The notes below the pieces were generated by a model, which had not been told where the DNA came from, ran no database searches, and saw only the letters and a list, made by a program, of their open reading frames with translations. A stretch of 64,000 nt of DNA from Platerodrilus igneus (Eukaryota > Arthropoda > Insecta > Coleoptera > Lycidae). Positions 33,730 through 45,122 of the stretch are shown one piece after another; position 1 is the stretch's first letter, and each line of letters opens with the position of its first letter. Location of the stretch: contig JARFIW010001469.1 of NCBI GenBank assembly GCA_036346225.1, positions 11,254,001 through 11,318,000 of the forward strand, written 5' to 3'. The position numbers and the translations under genes are program-made.

Positions 33730-35257
33730 TAATAGAATCTAATAGGAATTATTAGAAATTGTTAAATAAATCATAAGTCAATTGCAACAATGTAATACAA
33801 GGATAAACCAGACTGGTTATTAACAGTTCATGAGAACGGATATGCAACTTTGTATCCAAGACGACAGTGACACTGCAGGTGGCAGGTCACAGACAGTTAA
33901 GATATCGCAATTACCTAGAAATAAGATTGAAACAATGTAGCAAAGTGTAGAATTAAGAGTAAAGCAGACATGAGATCTGCAAGTTCCCACAGCCATGTGA
34001 GGGGGTAGGGATATTATAAAAAGCCCGGGAACCCTAGTTGACAGCAGTCAGTCTTCGAACTCCATACTTCGTTATTCAAGCTACTCAATTGAATCAGTCT
34101 GAGTATTACAGCTTTTGCATTGTTGTTTACCTAGGCTACTCGCCCTAATATTAGTACTATTAATTAATTATTTTGGTTTAAAAAAAACAGTGTGTCAAAA
34201 TTCAAGATTAATTTCTGTTTAAGATAAATAAATTTGTTAAGTTTTGGAAACGTTTTTTAAAAACATCGTTCAAAAGGCCCGAACCTTAACTCACGTCAAA
34301 TAAATAAAATTTAGAATATATCAAATTTATGTTGTAGTGAAAATAGTGCTACATAAAAAAATTGTGTTAAGAATATATGAAAAGTTTTGCCGTTTTTCTC
34401 AGAAAACGTGAGTAGAAATTGGGTAAGTAATTTTAATTAAATATTTATAATCATATAGGGCTTCTAATCGGATTCTAATTGGATTCTAATTGGATTCTGG
34501 TACAATTCGAATTGACTTCTAATCAAATTTTAATTGGCTTCTGGTACAATTCTGGTACAATTCTAATCTGCGTCGAAAGCATTTAAGGGGAGAGATTCAA
34601 AGCATATGCAGAAAAATATAAAAAGGAAGCACGAGGTAATTTTTGGAAAACAAAGGGGTGACTGTACTCAAATATTGGTTCAACTAAGCAGAGCATTGGT
34701 ATACGATTGAAGACAACAAGGGGGTGTTGATTCACAACACGAAACAACATATCACAGGTCAGATCTACTTAATTTTAATATATTTTTCAATTTAAATTTT
34801 AATACTGAATTTATTCAATTTATCCAAAACTTGTAAAGAAGTCAATAAAAACCATTGCATACGTTAAACTTACGTAATAAATCATAAAGAGGTCTAGAAC
34901 GTTCCAGATTTTTTTGTAAAGGTATAGTTTTTGGTGACTTTATATTGAAACTAAAAGAATATAAATTTTGGATAAATAACAAATATGATATTAATTGATT
35001 GAAGAGTGTATTTAAAGAATTTCAAAAATTGTAAATATTATTTCCTGCCATTATATGAATGTTGATTGACTTCGTTCATCAATTCAAATAGGTAATCATA
35101 AAGGCGTGAAATAGAAAATTGATCATCGTAACGCTGTGCACTCTGTGTAATGTAAAAAGGGCTAGCCGTGGCATAATAATAAAATTGCAAGATTGAAGTG
35201 AAAACACAGAGCGGTGGCGTTAAGTAGAACGTTTATTACACTGAGTACGGCGTTATC

Positions 35258-35262
<5 letters not shown>
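32930..35262 (-). repeat. Long LTR (family A), copy 2, interrupted
   Basis: Inverted copy of 19319-21320. It has one 122-bp unit where copy 1 has three, and contains a gypsy LTR (33650-34291). Removing that insertion leaves about 1.7 kb, and removing two 122-bp units from copy 1 gives a matching length. Near 34460-34560 it carries an expanded short repeat (GGATTCTAATT units) absent in that form from copy 1. Confidence 0.75.
33650..34291 (+). repeat. Gypsy LTR inserted in LTR A copy 2
   Basis: Third copy of the 532-bp gypsy LTR family, starting AGTTATGTATCCCCC and ending GAACCTTAACT, with TATAAA at 34015-34020 after TGTGAGGGGGTAGG. It is lengthened by a (TA)n tract at 33672-33725. ACGT lies one base outside each end (33645-33648, 34293-34296), a probable 4-bp target duplication. 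LTR A copy 1 shows the empty site near 20330 (TTTACGCGTGGATTTTTGG). Confidence 0.8.

Positions 35263-35311
<49 letters not shown>
35263..35311. repeat. (TA)n microsatellite
   Basis: About 48 bp of TA repeats at the outer end of LTR A copy 2. Confidence 0.95.
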
Positions 35312-35314
<3 letters not shown>

Positions 35315-36480
35315 TATTGTGTAGATTTTAGTGTACTGCGTAAATCCTCCGGAATGTTCTAGATAAATGTATTTTTTATGTGAATAACATTCTTCTCGTG
35401 AGGATTCCTTTTCTTTTTGTGTGACCCACTCCACTCTATGACTTTCCAGCTAGCACGGCTTTCTTTGAATTTTTCTTGGTTTTGTTGTGGTACTTGAAGT
35501 GAGCTTGCTGTTCTTTTGCTTGCCATACTTTACTTTTCCTTATCCGGACGGCTTACCGTCACAAATTATGTATAAATACTCTACATACGAACCGTGGTAG
35601 ATATATTCCAAAAGGGCTTAAGGTTTATAGTTTAGCAATAGAAAATGTGTTAAGCGAAACAATGTGACCTAGATATCAGTCATGTGGGAGCAATGAGGTC
35701 ACTGAATTGAACCAATGACCTTTTATCCATCAAATTTGTTCGGATTTTAGATATCCTTAAGAAAATTTACGTTTAAAATTGATTGTTTTGATAAATGACA
35801 ACTTAGCTGTACTACTATGTGTTATCAGTAAATTAAATCATCTGATTCTCTTTTTAATAGTATATAAAAGGGTTTTTTATCTGAAATTGATAAGGGTGGA
35901 AGTGTCTTAATGCCGACATGTCACATATTTAAAACTACAAAAGAGGTGTATGTACATACCTTGTTTTAATTGTTTAAATATCAAATATCTTTCAAAGATG
36001 GAAAAAGAATAAAACATCAAACATACTGTACGTATCAAAACTTTTTGATAAACTGCTTAAATTTACATTGCATTTCTACGATTATGTTGAAAAGATTTAA
36101 TAGTTTTATAGATTGTAAGGAAGGTATCAGATTATCAGTACTTCATTGTATAGAAGATTTAAATTGACAAATGGGAAAGATAGAGTTATTAATCTATTTA
36201 ATGATAAATACAGCCAAATTTCAAAACAAATCAAACCTAAGGGTTTTGTTTCCTTTAAGATGCGTAGAAGGAAATTAGCCCAAGGTTCAAATTTTATCAC
36301 CGATTATTTAATTAAATCCCTTTTATAAATGCGACGTTACAAGAATAAACGATAGTAAGGGTATTCGCGCGCGCGTTGTTTGTTTTATATACAGTAAATT
36401 AAATAAGTTGCACAATCACCTTTAACGAATAATTCTGAAAGTACTCACTGTGATTATTCACGGCTCCTTTATGATGTTTC
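35312..36480. other. Unassigned sequence
   Basis: Two short overlapping plus-strand ORFs (35970-36167 and 36146-36328) have lysine-rich products without a domain I recognise. A short CG run (about 36367-36376) is the only other feature. Confidence 0.4.
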
Positions 36481-36539
36481 AAGGTCTATCCTAGGTGCGC
36501 GTTCTGCGTACGTGTGAAGCCACTCAAAACACAACGATG

Positions 36540-37830
36540 CCGAAAAATCGTAGGCGTCTGCCAAAGGCAAAAGAAGTCGTCAGCAGTTGCCGACCGTCGG
36601 CTAGAAATGGCAAATGTGTCGACGTCTTCAATATAATCTATTTGTGTGCACCGCACATAGCCAAACTAAGGACAGACTATGGCTTTTAAACGAAAAACGC
36701 AAGAACATATCCTCGTATCTCCGATCTATCCAAATCAACCACAAACCCTCTCAAACCGCAACCTTGGAACTATCGCACATTCTCCAAAAGCACCGAATTT
36801 CTATTGCCCTAGTACATGAACCTAACCTCGAATATAATATAATCTATACCTCCTCTCTTACGAACATACATACCCCCTCGCCCCCAGAACCCAAACTCAC
36901 ATCAGCCATCGTTATCAGAGGCCCTCAAATAGACGCCACCTACTTTGCTTACTTTTCCACCACCTACTCCCACATATCACTGTAATGGAACTACATTGGA
37001 AAACTGTCACCTTATTCCTAATTTACTTGTTATTTTCAATTCAGCACAAACATCGATACATTTCTCTACTAACTAGGCCACTTATTCACAGTGACAGGAA
37101 ATAAACCCACCATATCAACCAACGTTAACGCGAAATACACTCTGTGGTTTAATGACAATACAGACCTAAAGGACTGACATTAGAAGACTTTATCAATCAA
37201 CACCCTATTACGAATTCTCACCTGGGCATCCGAACACTATCACTTCAACGTAGACATTACCCTCTCCACCTCATCTGCATCACAATTAGTAACCTCCCGG
37301 ACAACATCAAATATTCACCTATCCAGCGATCACAACTCCATCACGTTTTATATCTTACCTAACTGGCCCTCCCTCCCTAACTTACCATAAAATACCTTCC
37401 TTAAACACACAAGAAAGCTGACTGAACAGCCTAACTTGAAGCTCCAACTAAGCAGATCCTTATTATCTCATTGACCACATATGCGTACCTAGATTCCCAT
37501 CCAATAGCATCCTCCGTTGCAAACAGTATCGTATCCGCAGCCTCTGCAATCAACAAAAAAAAACACTACTTTCCATGAGTAACGCCGTGGTAGATTTCAG
37601 AACCCACACAGACAAGACAAATAATAACCCAAGCCAAACGCAGATTACAAAGAGTCCAACGAGCCAACGCTGAGCTGAATGTAATCATGAACATGAGCCA
37701 AACATACACCAACACCAGACTACTATACAAAGAACAAATCATATCAAACAAAGAATATCACTACCACAGGCTGACCAAGAACATATAGACTTTTGGAAAA
37801 CGTACTGAAAACTAATGAAACCACCCCAAC
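36540..37830 (+). pseudogene. Non-LTR retrotransposon endonuclease region (I/R1/LOA-like)
   Basis: An apurinic-type endonuclease domain, decayed. From 36700 the translation gives SIQINHKPSQTATLELSHIL, then IALVHEPNL, the start of LINE endonucleases (N, then the catalytic E in H/Q-E-P). Frame breaks follow. Near 37120 it reads STNVNAKYTLW (usual form ADVNAKSPLW), then FNVDITLSTSSASQLVTS and LSSDHNSITF, where S-D-H is the last catalytic motif. A helical linker (RRLQRVQRANAEL) follows to 37800. RT is absent. The element stops where the transposase-like gene on the other strand begins. The A/S-rich, threonine-rich style suggests the I/R1/LOA branch; the exact clade is uncertain. Confidence 0.75.
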
Positions 37831-37836
37831 ACCACA

Positions 37837-38914
37837 TCACAACATTTTGTTTGGCAGCGATACAGCAACTGCTCTTAGCGAGTATTTTTTACGATGGTCG
37901 CTATAATCTTTTAAATTTAACTTGCTTCCAAAATATCCCGTATTAGATATTTCAGACAGATCATCGGATACTTCCATGTAATACACCTTCTTTACAAATA
38001 TCAATGATTCCAGGGTATGTAAGGTTATTTTCACCATCACTATGCATTACAATGTTGTCATCCTCTGGATCGTTAACTGTCAGCTCTTCTTTGGGCATAT
38101 AGCTGCATCAGAGCATACAACTCCATCTATTTGACTACGGGCACGTCTAAATGATTCCACAAATGATTGTCATGCATATTAACACCGAGAACACTCATCT
38201 GCCTTGTTGCATCATTTATGGCATTTAAATTATGTTTTCTATGACAGAGTCATCTAAAAGTTCAAAATAACTTGTTTCTAGTGACGAATTTTTTCCAGTA
38301 GTTAATTTCTTTACTTCTCTGGAGAAAATAAATTGCTCTGCCAGATCGTGGTTTATGTTATGAACATTGCGAATTTTATTTAATCTGTTTATAATTTCTA
38401 ACATACTAAAGTTGACTACCGTAGAAAATGTTGACATTATTGAACGGGTTGTTCTAAATATCGCTTCGCCAAGTTGGATGGAAAATAACCACGGCACAAA
38501 CATGTTGGGATGAAAATTCTCATGACAATCTCTAAACCGCTGTGCTAATTTAATTAACGCGAGTCCGTTTAGCTCAATAAATAAATAGCAATTAGAAGAT
38601 AGGAAATTGTCACATACCGAATAATCGGAATGTAATTGTAACCAAAATTTCCAAATTCTAAGAAAGAAAATACTGTACCAGATGTAATAAATTCGCCATG
38701 ACTGTGAAATATCTTTGCATAAATATGATTGAAGGATATAATGCGTAATAGATAAATATGCGCGCATAGCTTCACTGTCGGCAACATTATCATTAAGCAG
38801 TTGGTATACAATTGGCGAAGAGATTTTCTCTACAGCCTTAAAATGAATTTTATTCTCAAGTTTTATGTCAGAGTAAAGAAATGTTTGTTTTTGAACATTT
38901 CATTGATAAGTGTC
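37837..38914 (-). pseudogene. C-terminal part of an unnamed transposase-like gene
   Basis: On the minus strand, from the Polinton insertion at 38914, the translation gives KIHFKAVEKISSPIVYQLLN, DNVADSEAMRAYLSI, then open sequence (38767-38225) with YIWYSIFFLRIWKFWLQ, NCYLFIELNGLALIKL, FSIQLGEAIFRTTRSIMSTF and STVVNFSMLEIINRLNKIRN. I recognise this pattern from multicopy transposon-type proteins in insects and hydra with an RNase H-like middle, but I cannot name the superfamily. A further piece (38040-37837) may be the C-terminus. The N-terminal two thirds lie at 47537-49530. RTE and Polinton insertions separate the halves. Confidence 0.65.
38909..38914. repeat. Polinton target-site duplication, left
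   Basis: AGTGTC, repeated exactly at 44212-44217. Confidence 0.95.
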
Positions 38915-38960
38915 AGTAGAATAGGTACCTTCGTACGAAGCCAAAAAGTGCAATTTTTTC

Positions 38961-41900
38961 ATGTATCTTAAAGTTAATACAGCGTTTTGGGGAGAGTTTG
39001 AAATTGCAACTGGTTCCAAGCTTATGCAAGAACACAAATATTTTACGGCGTCTAATGCCACCATTTTTCGGGACACTGATTTAGACCGATGGTTTAAGAC
39101 AAATGTTATGGGACCATTACTGACAAAGTTGGAAGAGTTTCAAGAGCGAGATAGCGGATGGTGTTTGAAAAATATTGTTAACTTGGGGATTAACATTAAC
39201 AAATACAATCCTTGCGGGGATCTTCGTATATAGAGCTGCCGCTTGATATCAAACGGAAGCAGGCGTGTGTCAATGTGAAGAATGACGACCTGGCATTTTT
39301 GTGATCGATGTCTACAATACTTTAATACAGAAGAAAAATTGTGTAATCATATTAATGACTGCAAAATGAAACAATTATGTTTAGCTAGACTGCCTACAGA
39401 AGAAGACAATATTCTACGCTTCAAAAATTTCAAGAATAAAGTTAAAGGCCCATTTGTTACATATGCCGATTCGGAATGTATACTTAAATCTACCGGAAGC
39501 GCGAAGAAGTATCAAGAACACGTGCCATACACTGTTGGATATTATGTGAAGTGTGACTATGATGATTCATTATCGTTTACAATGGAGCTTCAGCAGTTTG
39601 CGCAAGATGTAGAAACGGTATTTTTATGTCCATATGATATGGTCCTTTGACACAAGAACAGGAAGCTACTTTCAAAACCGCAACACATTGTTATATCTGC
39701 GGAGAGCCGTTCAGTCCAGAAGATAAAAAGTTCGTGATCATAATCATTTAGTGCCTAACAACAATTATAGAGGACCAGCGCACAAGAGTTGTAATATCGA
39801 GTACCAAGATTTTCATACCATTCCTATAGTTTTCCATAACTTATGGTTACGATATCCAATTCATAATTAAAATTATTGCTGTAGATTTGGATGGCCGTGT
39901 GGAGGTGTTGCCGGTAACAAAAAATATATATATCTCATTCACAAAATATGTACCTGAGAACTTAATCAACTACGGATTCATCAATAGTTTCCGCTTTATA
40001 AGCTCCTCCTTAGAAATATTGGCTTCCTATCTAAACAAATTGCTGTTACTAAGAAATGAATTTTCTGGTTTGAGTAATGAAACATTTGAATTACTAACTA
40101 AAAAAGGGGTATACCCATAAGATTTTATAGATTTTTTGAAAAGCTAGATTATACTTCACTACCTAATCACAAAAAGTTTTACAATAAGCTGGAAGGTAGA
40201 GGAATTAGCAAGAAACAGTATGCCCATGCTAAAAATGTGTGGAAAACATTTAATATTCAAAATCTGGAACAGTATTCCGACTTATACCTCAAGACCGTTG
40301 TGATGCTATTGGTTGAAGTTTTTGAGCAATTTCGTACGAGTTGTCATTTAACTTACGGACTAGACTCCGCCCACTATTATACCCTTCCAGGATTCACTTG
40401 GGACGCAATGTTAAAGCATACAGGACAGGCACGTGAATTACTGACTAACATTGATCAGTTCTTGTTCAGTGAAAAGGGCATATGAAGAGAACTTAGTCAA
40501 CTGTGTTCGGAACGACGTGCTTCTGCGAATAATAAATATTTGCCTACGTATTGTAACAATTACGATTTTCTGTTATTCGAATATACAATTTTATTCAATA
40601 CACCTTGTCAATAAATATCAAATTTCTATTGAAATCTTTTATTATGAATTCATACGTAGTAGGCCATCTACATTAGAATAGCCCAAGTAAACTTTAAGTG
40701 AACTTCTATTTGCTTGTATCTTGATTCAATATTCCCCCTCTCGGCGCATGCTGGAATAGCTAACATCGCCTCGTAGAAAAAGCCATTATTAAACCAGTAT
40801 TATCCAGGGCCTGCAGGTTTTTAATTAAACATGCCGCCCCAAAGAAGGGTCAAGTGGAGTCAACGAATTCCATAAGTTTAGTTTTGATGGCAGCATCGAC
40901 CTAAGATGATTGCAAATATATTTTTTTACGCGCAAGTTTTTTTTTATTAGTTTATAGTTTTAAGGATTAAAATACTAATTATGGAATATGGAGACAATTT
41001 AATTCCGAGTTCTAAAATGTTAAATTCAAGTAACACGTTATTAAACAATGGAAATTAAGTATTATAAGAAAAAACAATCGTTAATCCTAAGACACGCACA
41101 AAATTGGAAGGCCGTTTCAATTGTTGCTAGGCAGGAAAGTGGAAACCCCCACATGGAATTGGTTTGAATGAAGGTCAACTCCGGACCCCTGCGTCAGCCA
41201 CGTACAACGGTAAGAGTAGGGACGCAGATGTTTAAAAAAGATCTTTAAAAGAAAGAAAACCGGCAGACAAACGGATAGCCAGCGGTGAGTCATCCTCCAT
41301 TTTGATACCTATACTATTTCGAAGCAACTTTCATTTAAAAAACACAAATAATTTTTGAAGTAGCTATACACAAGTTTATTTAAAATTAATTCTTGATATA
41401 TTTGCAAAAGTTCATAGCTCAATTAATTTGCTTCAAATAAAATTTAGTTTGAAAATGTAGTATTTGGATAAGACATATTTGAGCTTAATATTTTCAAAGT
41501 ATTTTTGTAAGATTATGTTTGAAGTTACAAAGTTGTAGTAAAAGGTTTGCTTTACAAAACATATGATATGATAAGAATTGTTTGCCAAAGCATTGGGTAA
41601 AACCCATTGTGTTAGTACACCTGAAGTATAGTTCAATGTCGACAATAAGTATTTTTCTTAGACCTTTGAGTTTATTAGAGATAACTTAAAACTATAGAGC
41701 CATAACCTGCGAATTTTTTTTGTGAATATGTAATTTGTTTCTTGTACACTGAACAGGATCCTATTCTAGTAGCATGAAATCACTGTAACATAAAATGAAA
41801 GTCATATAGTTCTTGTGGAGAACTGAAGTAATTTATGTAACTAAAAAATAAATAAAAAGAAACATTCCACGAATGTTTAGATATTGCTATTAAACTGTAA

Positions 41901-43965
41901 TAACAAAACTATTTCGAAAGTCTCCATATAGATAAGTTTATATAAACGATGTACATAAACATTTTCTTTTTAAGAAACCAATAGTAAATTTTTAAGTTGT
42001 CGTAAAATTTTCTTTCTTTAAAGTCAACAGTAATTGTCCTACAGAAGCAAACAGTTTAGCAATATGAAATTGTAGTATTGAAGAAAAGTATTATTGGTGT
42101 TAAAGTTAAAAGTTTTTTTTGAACAATAATTTTGACTAGTGGATTTTTTTTATAATTTTTTGTGATAAAGTGACTAGGCTCTAACGAAGTCCTAGTTTGA
42201 ACATGTTTAGATGTGGTTAAATTTTCAGATAGCACGAGATCGTCGTTCCCATCCCAGGTTGCAGAGATTAAAGTAAGTATTTTTGTTTACGTTGCTCGTT
42301 GTAAATTTTTTTCTTTTTCCGAAGATTTCCGTATCTGATCTTCGGATAGTTTCGTATTATAACATTCATTAAGATACGGTGGCGTCCAATAAAATACCTT
42401 TTGTTTTATCGTATACCATCCTACGACCCTAGCTCATTGCTTTGCTCTAAGCTGAAGAAGCTTAGCTGGCTGGAAGATCTCTTTAGAGGGACCCTTTTTT
42501 TTGAAAGCCATTCAACATCCTTTTTACCCTGGGCTTGACCGTCAAACAGGAACCCCTCATAATCTATCGAGGCTCTGCCGAATATATGGTAGAGCGGACA
42601 TACTATATTCTTTAAGAAGAATTTATAGTTAACAAAAATAGGTTAACAGTATGATCCTTCCAAACCGAATGTGTATCTTATGTACTATGATGTTAATAAT
42701 CAATACGGGTGGGCAATGAGTCAACCCTTACCCTATGGAGGATTTGAATGGGTGGACACTAACAGTTCCTGATAATACTAACAAAGGTTATATCTTGGAA
42801 GTTGATTTGTTATATCCAGAATCTATCCGCGACTTGCATAAGGACATTCCATTCTGTCCAGAGCACATTGACCCAAAGACTGGAAAACCGCCTGTATCAA
42901 AAACTCAAAGCATCAAATTAATGGCTACGTTGAATTCTAATGTAAATATGTGATACAGTACAGAAATCTGAAGCAAGCTTTGGAAAATGGACTTAGATTA
43001 AAGGCTATTCACATGGTGCTTAAATTTAACCAAAGCTGCTGGCTAAAATCTTACATTGATTTGAATACTGAGCTTCAGTAACGAACAAGGAACGAGTTTG
43101 AGAAGAACTTGTTCAAGCTGATGAATAATGCTGTTTTCGGGAAGACTATGGAGAATATACGCAAACATTGTGATGTGAAACTTGTACGAAACTGGGAAGG
43201 AAGATATGGAGTCGAAGCCAGGATATCCGGCCCGTTATTCGAAAATGTTACAATCTTCGATAAAAACTTTGCTGCAGTGGAATTTCTTAAATCTGAAATA
43301 TATTTTAACAAACCTATATATGTTGATATGTGCATTCTCGACATAGCCAAGTGGACAATTTACGATTTCCACTATGCTTTCCGATAGCTTAATCTATAAA
43401 ATAGTAAATCAGGATTCTTATGAAACTATGAAGCGTTACTGTCAGCAACGTTTCGATACTTCAGACTATCCTACAAACAACAATTATGTAATTCCGCTAA
43501 TTAACAAAAAAAAAATTGAGTATGATGAAGGATGAAAATAGTGGACGACTTATGACAGATTTTATTGGCTTACGATCAAAGATGTATGCTATAAGAATTC
43601 TTAAGACAATCGAGGAAGAAGAAACTGAACTATTACGATTAATAGAAGAAGAGGAATTACCCGATGTCCAAGACTTTGGTGATACAAAGAAGATAAAAGG
43701 GATTAAAAGATCAGTAATAAAAAATAGAGTTACGTTTGAAGATTATATCGATTGTATAGAAGATTACAAGGAAGTATTTGTAACGCAGAATCTAATTCAA
43801 TCATTCAAGTATCAGGTTTACACCATCGCTCACGAAAAAATTGCCCTAAGCCCGCACAATGGTAAACGCCACTTGCTTCCTGGTTCATATGCAACACTAC
43901 CTGTTGGATTATTCAATTATAGAGCAAGAGGAAATATAATACTTATTACAAATGTAGAATATTGA
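38961..43965 (+). pseudogene. Polinton type B DNA polymerase, many breaks
   Basis: The N-terminal part (38961-39233) contains LLTKLEEFQERDSGWCLKNI. A deletion of perhaps 150 codons then joins to CDRCLQYFNTEEKLCNHIND and the first exonuclease motif YADSECIL (39282-39650). A zinc/HNH-like module follows (CYICGEPF, DHNHLVPNN, SCN; 39686-39815), then IPIVFHN, SFRFISSSLEILASYL and HYYTLPGFTWDAMLKHT (to 40485). The third exonuclease motif reads YLKTVVMLLVEVF, where D is usual for the first V. After a 2.1-kb interruption come the palm motif [12 protein letters not shown] (42680), KNLFKLMNNAVFGKTMENI (43110) and a damaged motif C with only D-S-L-I-Y left of T-D-T-D-S (43386). The C-terminus (43516-43965) is intact in frame. 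Inactive. Confidence 0.9.
40568..42650. other. 2.1-kb interruption inside PolB, unassigned
   Basis: PolB reads up to ANNKYLPTYCNNYD (about 40567) and resumes with [14 protein letters not shown] (42651). The sequence between is AT-rich, without a recognisable ORF, inverted end or clean target duplication. It may be an insertion of an unknown non-coding element, or an insertion followed by deletion. Confidence 0.5.
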
Positions 43966-44211
43966 TTGTAAATATATTATCCTCAATATAATTTTATATA
44001 GTTTATATTAGCGTTATCCTATTCTTAATGTAATAGACTCCTCCGTCGTGGGTGTTGGTTGAAAAGTAACCTGAATTGATCGTAAGAGCCTCTTTATGGG
44101 GATTTCAATGCTTGGTACAAAAAAAGTGCAGAACGGACCTTAGATCTTTCCATAAAAAAATACATGGAAGAATTGCACTTTTTGGCCTCGTACGAAGGTA
44201 CCTATTCTACT

Positions 44212-44217
44212 AGTGTC
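44212..44217. repeat. Polinton target-site duplication, right
   Basis: AGTGTC, identical to 38909-38914. Confidence 0.95.
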
Positions 44218-44224
44218 AATAAAT

Positions 44225-44232
44225 GTGTAGGT
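44225..44232. repeat. RTE target-site duplication, left
   Basis: GTGTAGGT, repeated exactly at 47529-47536. Confidence 0.85.
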
Positions 44233-44607
44233 CACCATCATTTTCTTTTCGACCTTACTTAAGGTGGGTTTGACACAGCTGTAACTTGTTTTCTATTCTG
44301 CGCTAATGTAAAAAGTTCTACATACTCTTCACAACCTAAATTTTTAATAATTTGACTAATATAGCTCGGTCTAAGTCTTCCTATACTCTTCTATCTTCTT
44401 TTTCTACCAGGCTCTACATACATATTAGCAACCTGATGGTTGTTAAAGAACTCCATGTTTACATGATTCCCATTTATAAAGAAATTAAATATTACCTGGT
44501 TATCCCCTCCAAAAAAGGATAAGTGTTAGATTATATGTTATGGTAAAGCTTAAGCAACGAATCGCTGCCAACATGCTAGACCGTTAGCATTTTGGAAGCG
44601 TGGGAAG

Positions 44608-45122
44608 TTAAACTAACCGTTCTAAAATTCTCACACCTATCAGCTCCTGACTTTTTTGGTATTGGGATAATAATATCTTTTTGAAATCTATTGGGACCTC
44701 ACCTGTGTCATATATTATTTTTACTAGTTCATATAATCTGTCTAAAGTTTTCTGACTTGCATATTTCATTAATTTTGCGGGTATATCGTCTATCCCCGGT
44801 GCTTTATTTAGTTTAAGATCCCTAACAGCTTTATCAAATTCCTCTCTTAATATTGAGAATCCTATTTCTACATCCTCTTCTTGGTCGTTTTCTAACTCAT
44901 CCATATCTTCTCCCTTATATAAATCTTCTAAATATGTTTTCCATGTATCTGCTATCTCAACTTTATTTATTAGAAGCTCATTATTCTCATCTTTAATACC
45001 ATTATATTTTTTCCTATCTTCCCCGAAAAACTTTTTAACTGCCCTATAAGGCCTGTCTTTCTTACTCTCAAATCATCCTGTATTCCCTCTATCCATTTAT
45101 TTCTAGCTTTTCTGCACTCATG
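44608..45122 (-). pseudogene. RTE linker end and RT fingers, partial
   Basis: From 45122 the translation gives the helical segment before RT. After a frame break, the open piece 44904-44608 reads FSILREEFDKAVRDLKLNKA, PGIDDIPAKLMKYASQKTLD and LYELVKIIYDTGEVPIDFKK, the first two RT motifs of RTE/BovB-like elements (N-K-A-P-G-x-D-x-I-P). A one-base change near 44680 shifts the frame before IPIPKKSG. The catalytic Y-x-D-D segment is missing through deletion, so the protein could not polymerise DNA. Confidence 0.85.

Larger units (their letters stand above)
38915..44211 (+). mobile_element. Polinton/Maverick deletion derivative carrying only PolB
   Basis: The ends are inverted repeats of at least 50 bp, starting AGTAGAATAGGTACCTTCGT and ending in its complement (...CCTATTCTACT). 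They have AG...CT termini and an exact 6-bp duplication AGTGTC, the Polinton signature. The only recognisable gene is a protein-primed type B DNA polymerase on the plus strand, heavily decayed. Full Polintons are about 15-20 kb with integrase, ATPase, protease and capsid genes; none of those is here. At 5297 bp, of which about 2.1 kb (40568-42650) interrupts PolB, this is a small deletion derivative. It lies inside the transposase-like gene. Confidence 0.9.

Noticed and set aside
36614..36985. Intact hypothetical gene
   Set aside because: The reading frame is the start of a LINE endonuclease that continues in other frames to 37800.
39686..39815. Separate HNH endonuclease gene
   Set aside because: The C-x-x-C/D-H-N-H module is a normal internal part of Polinton-type PolB proteins.
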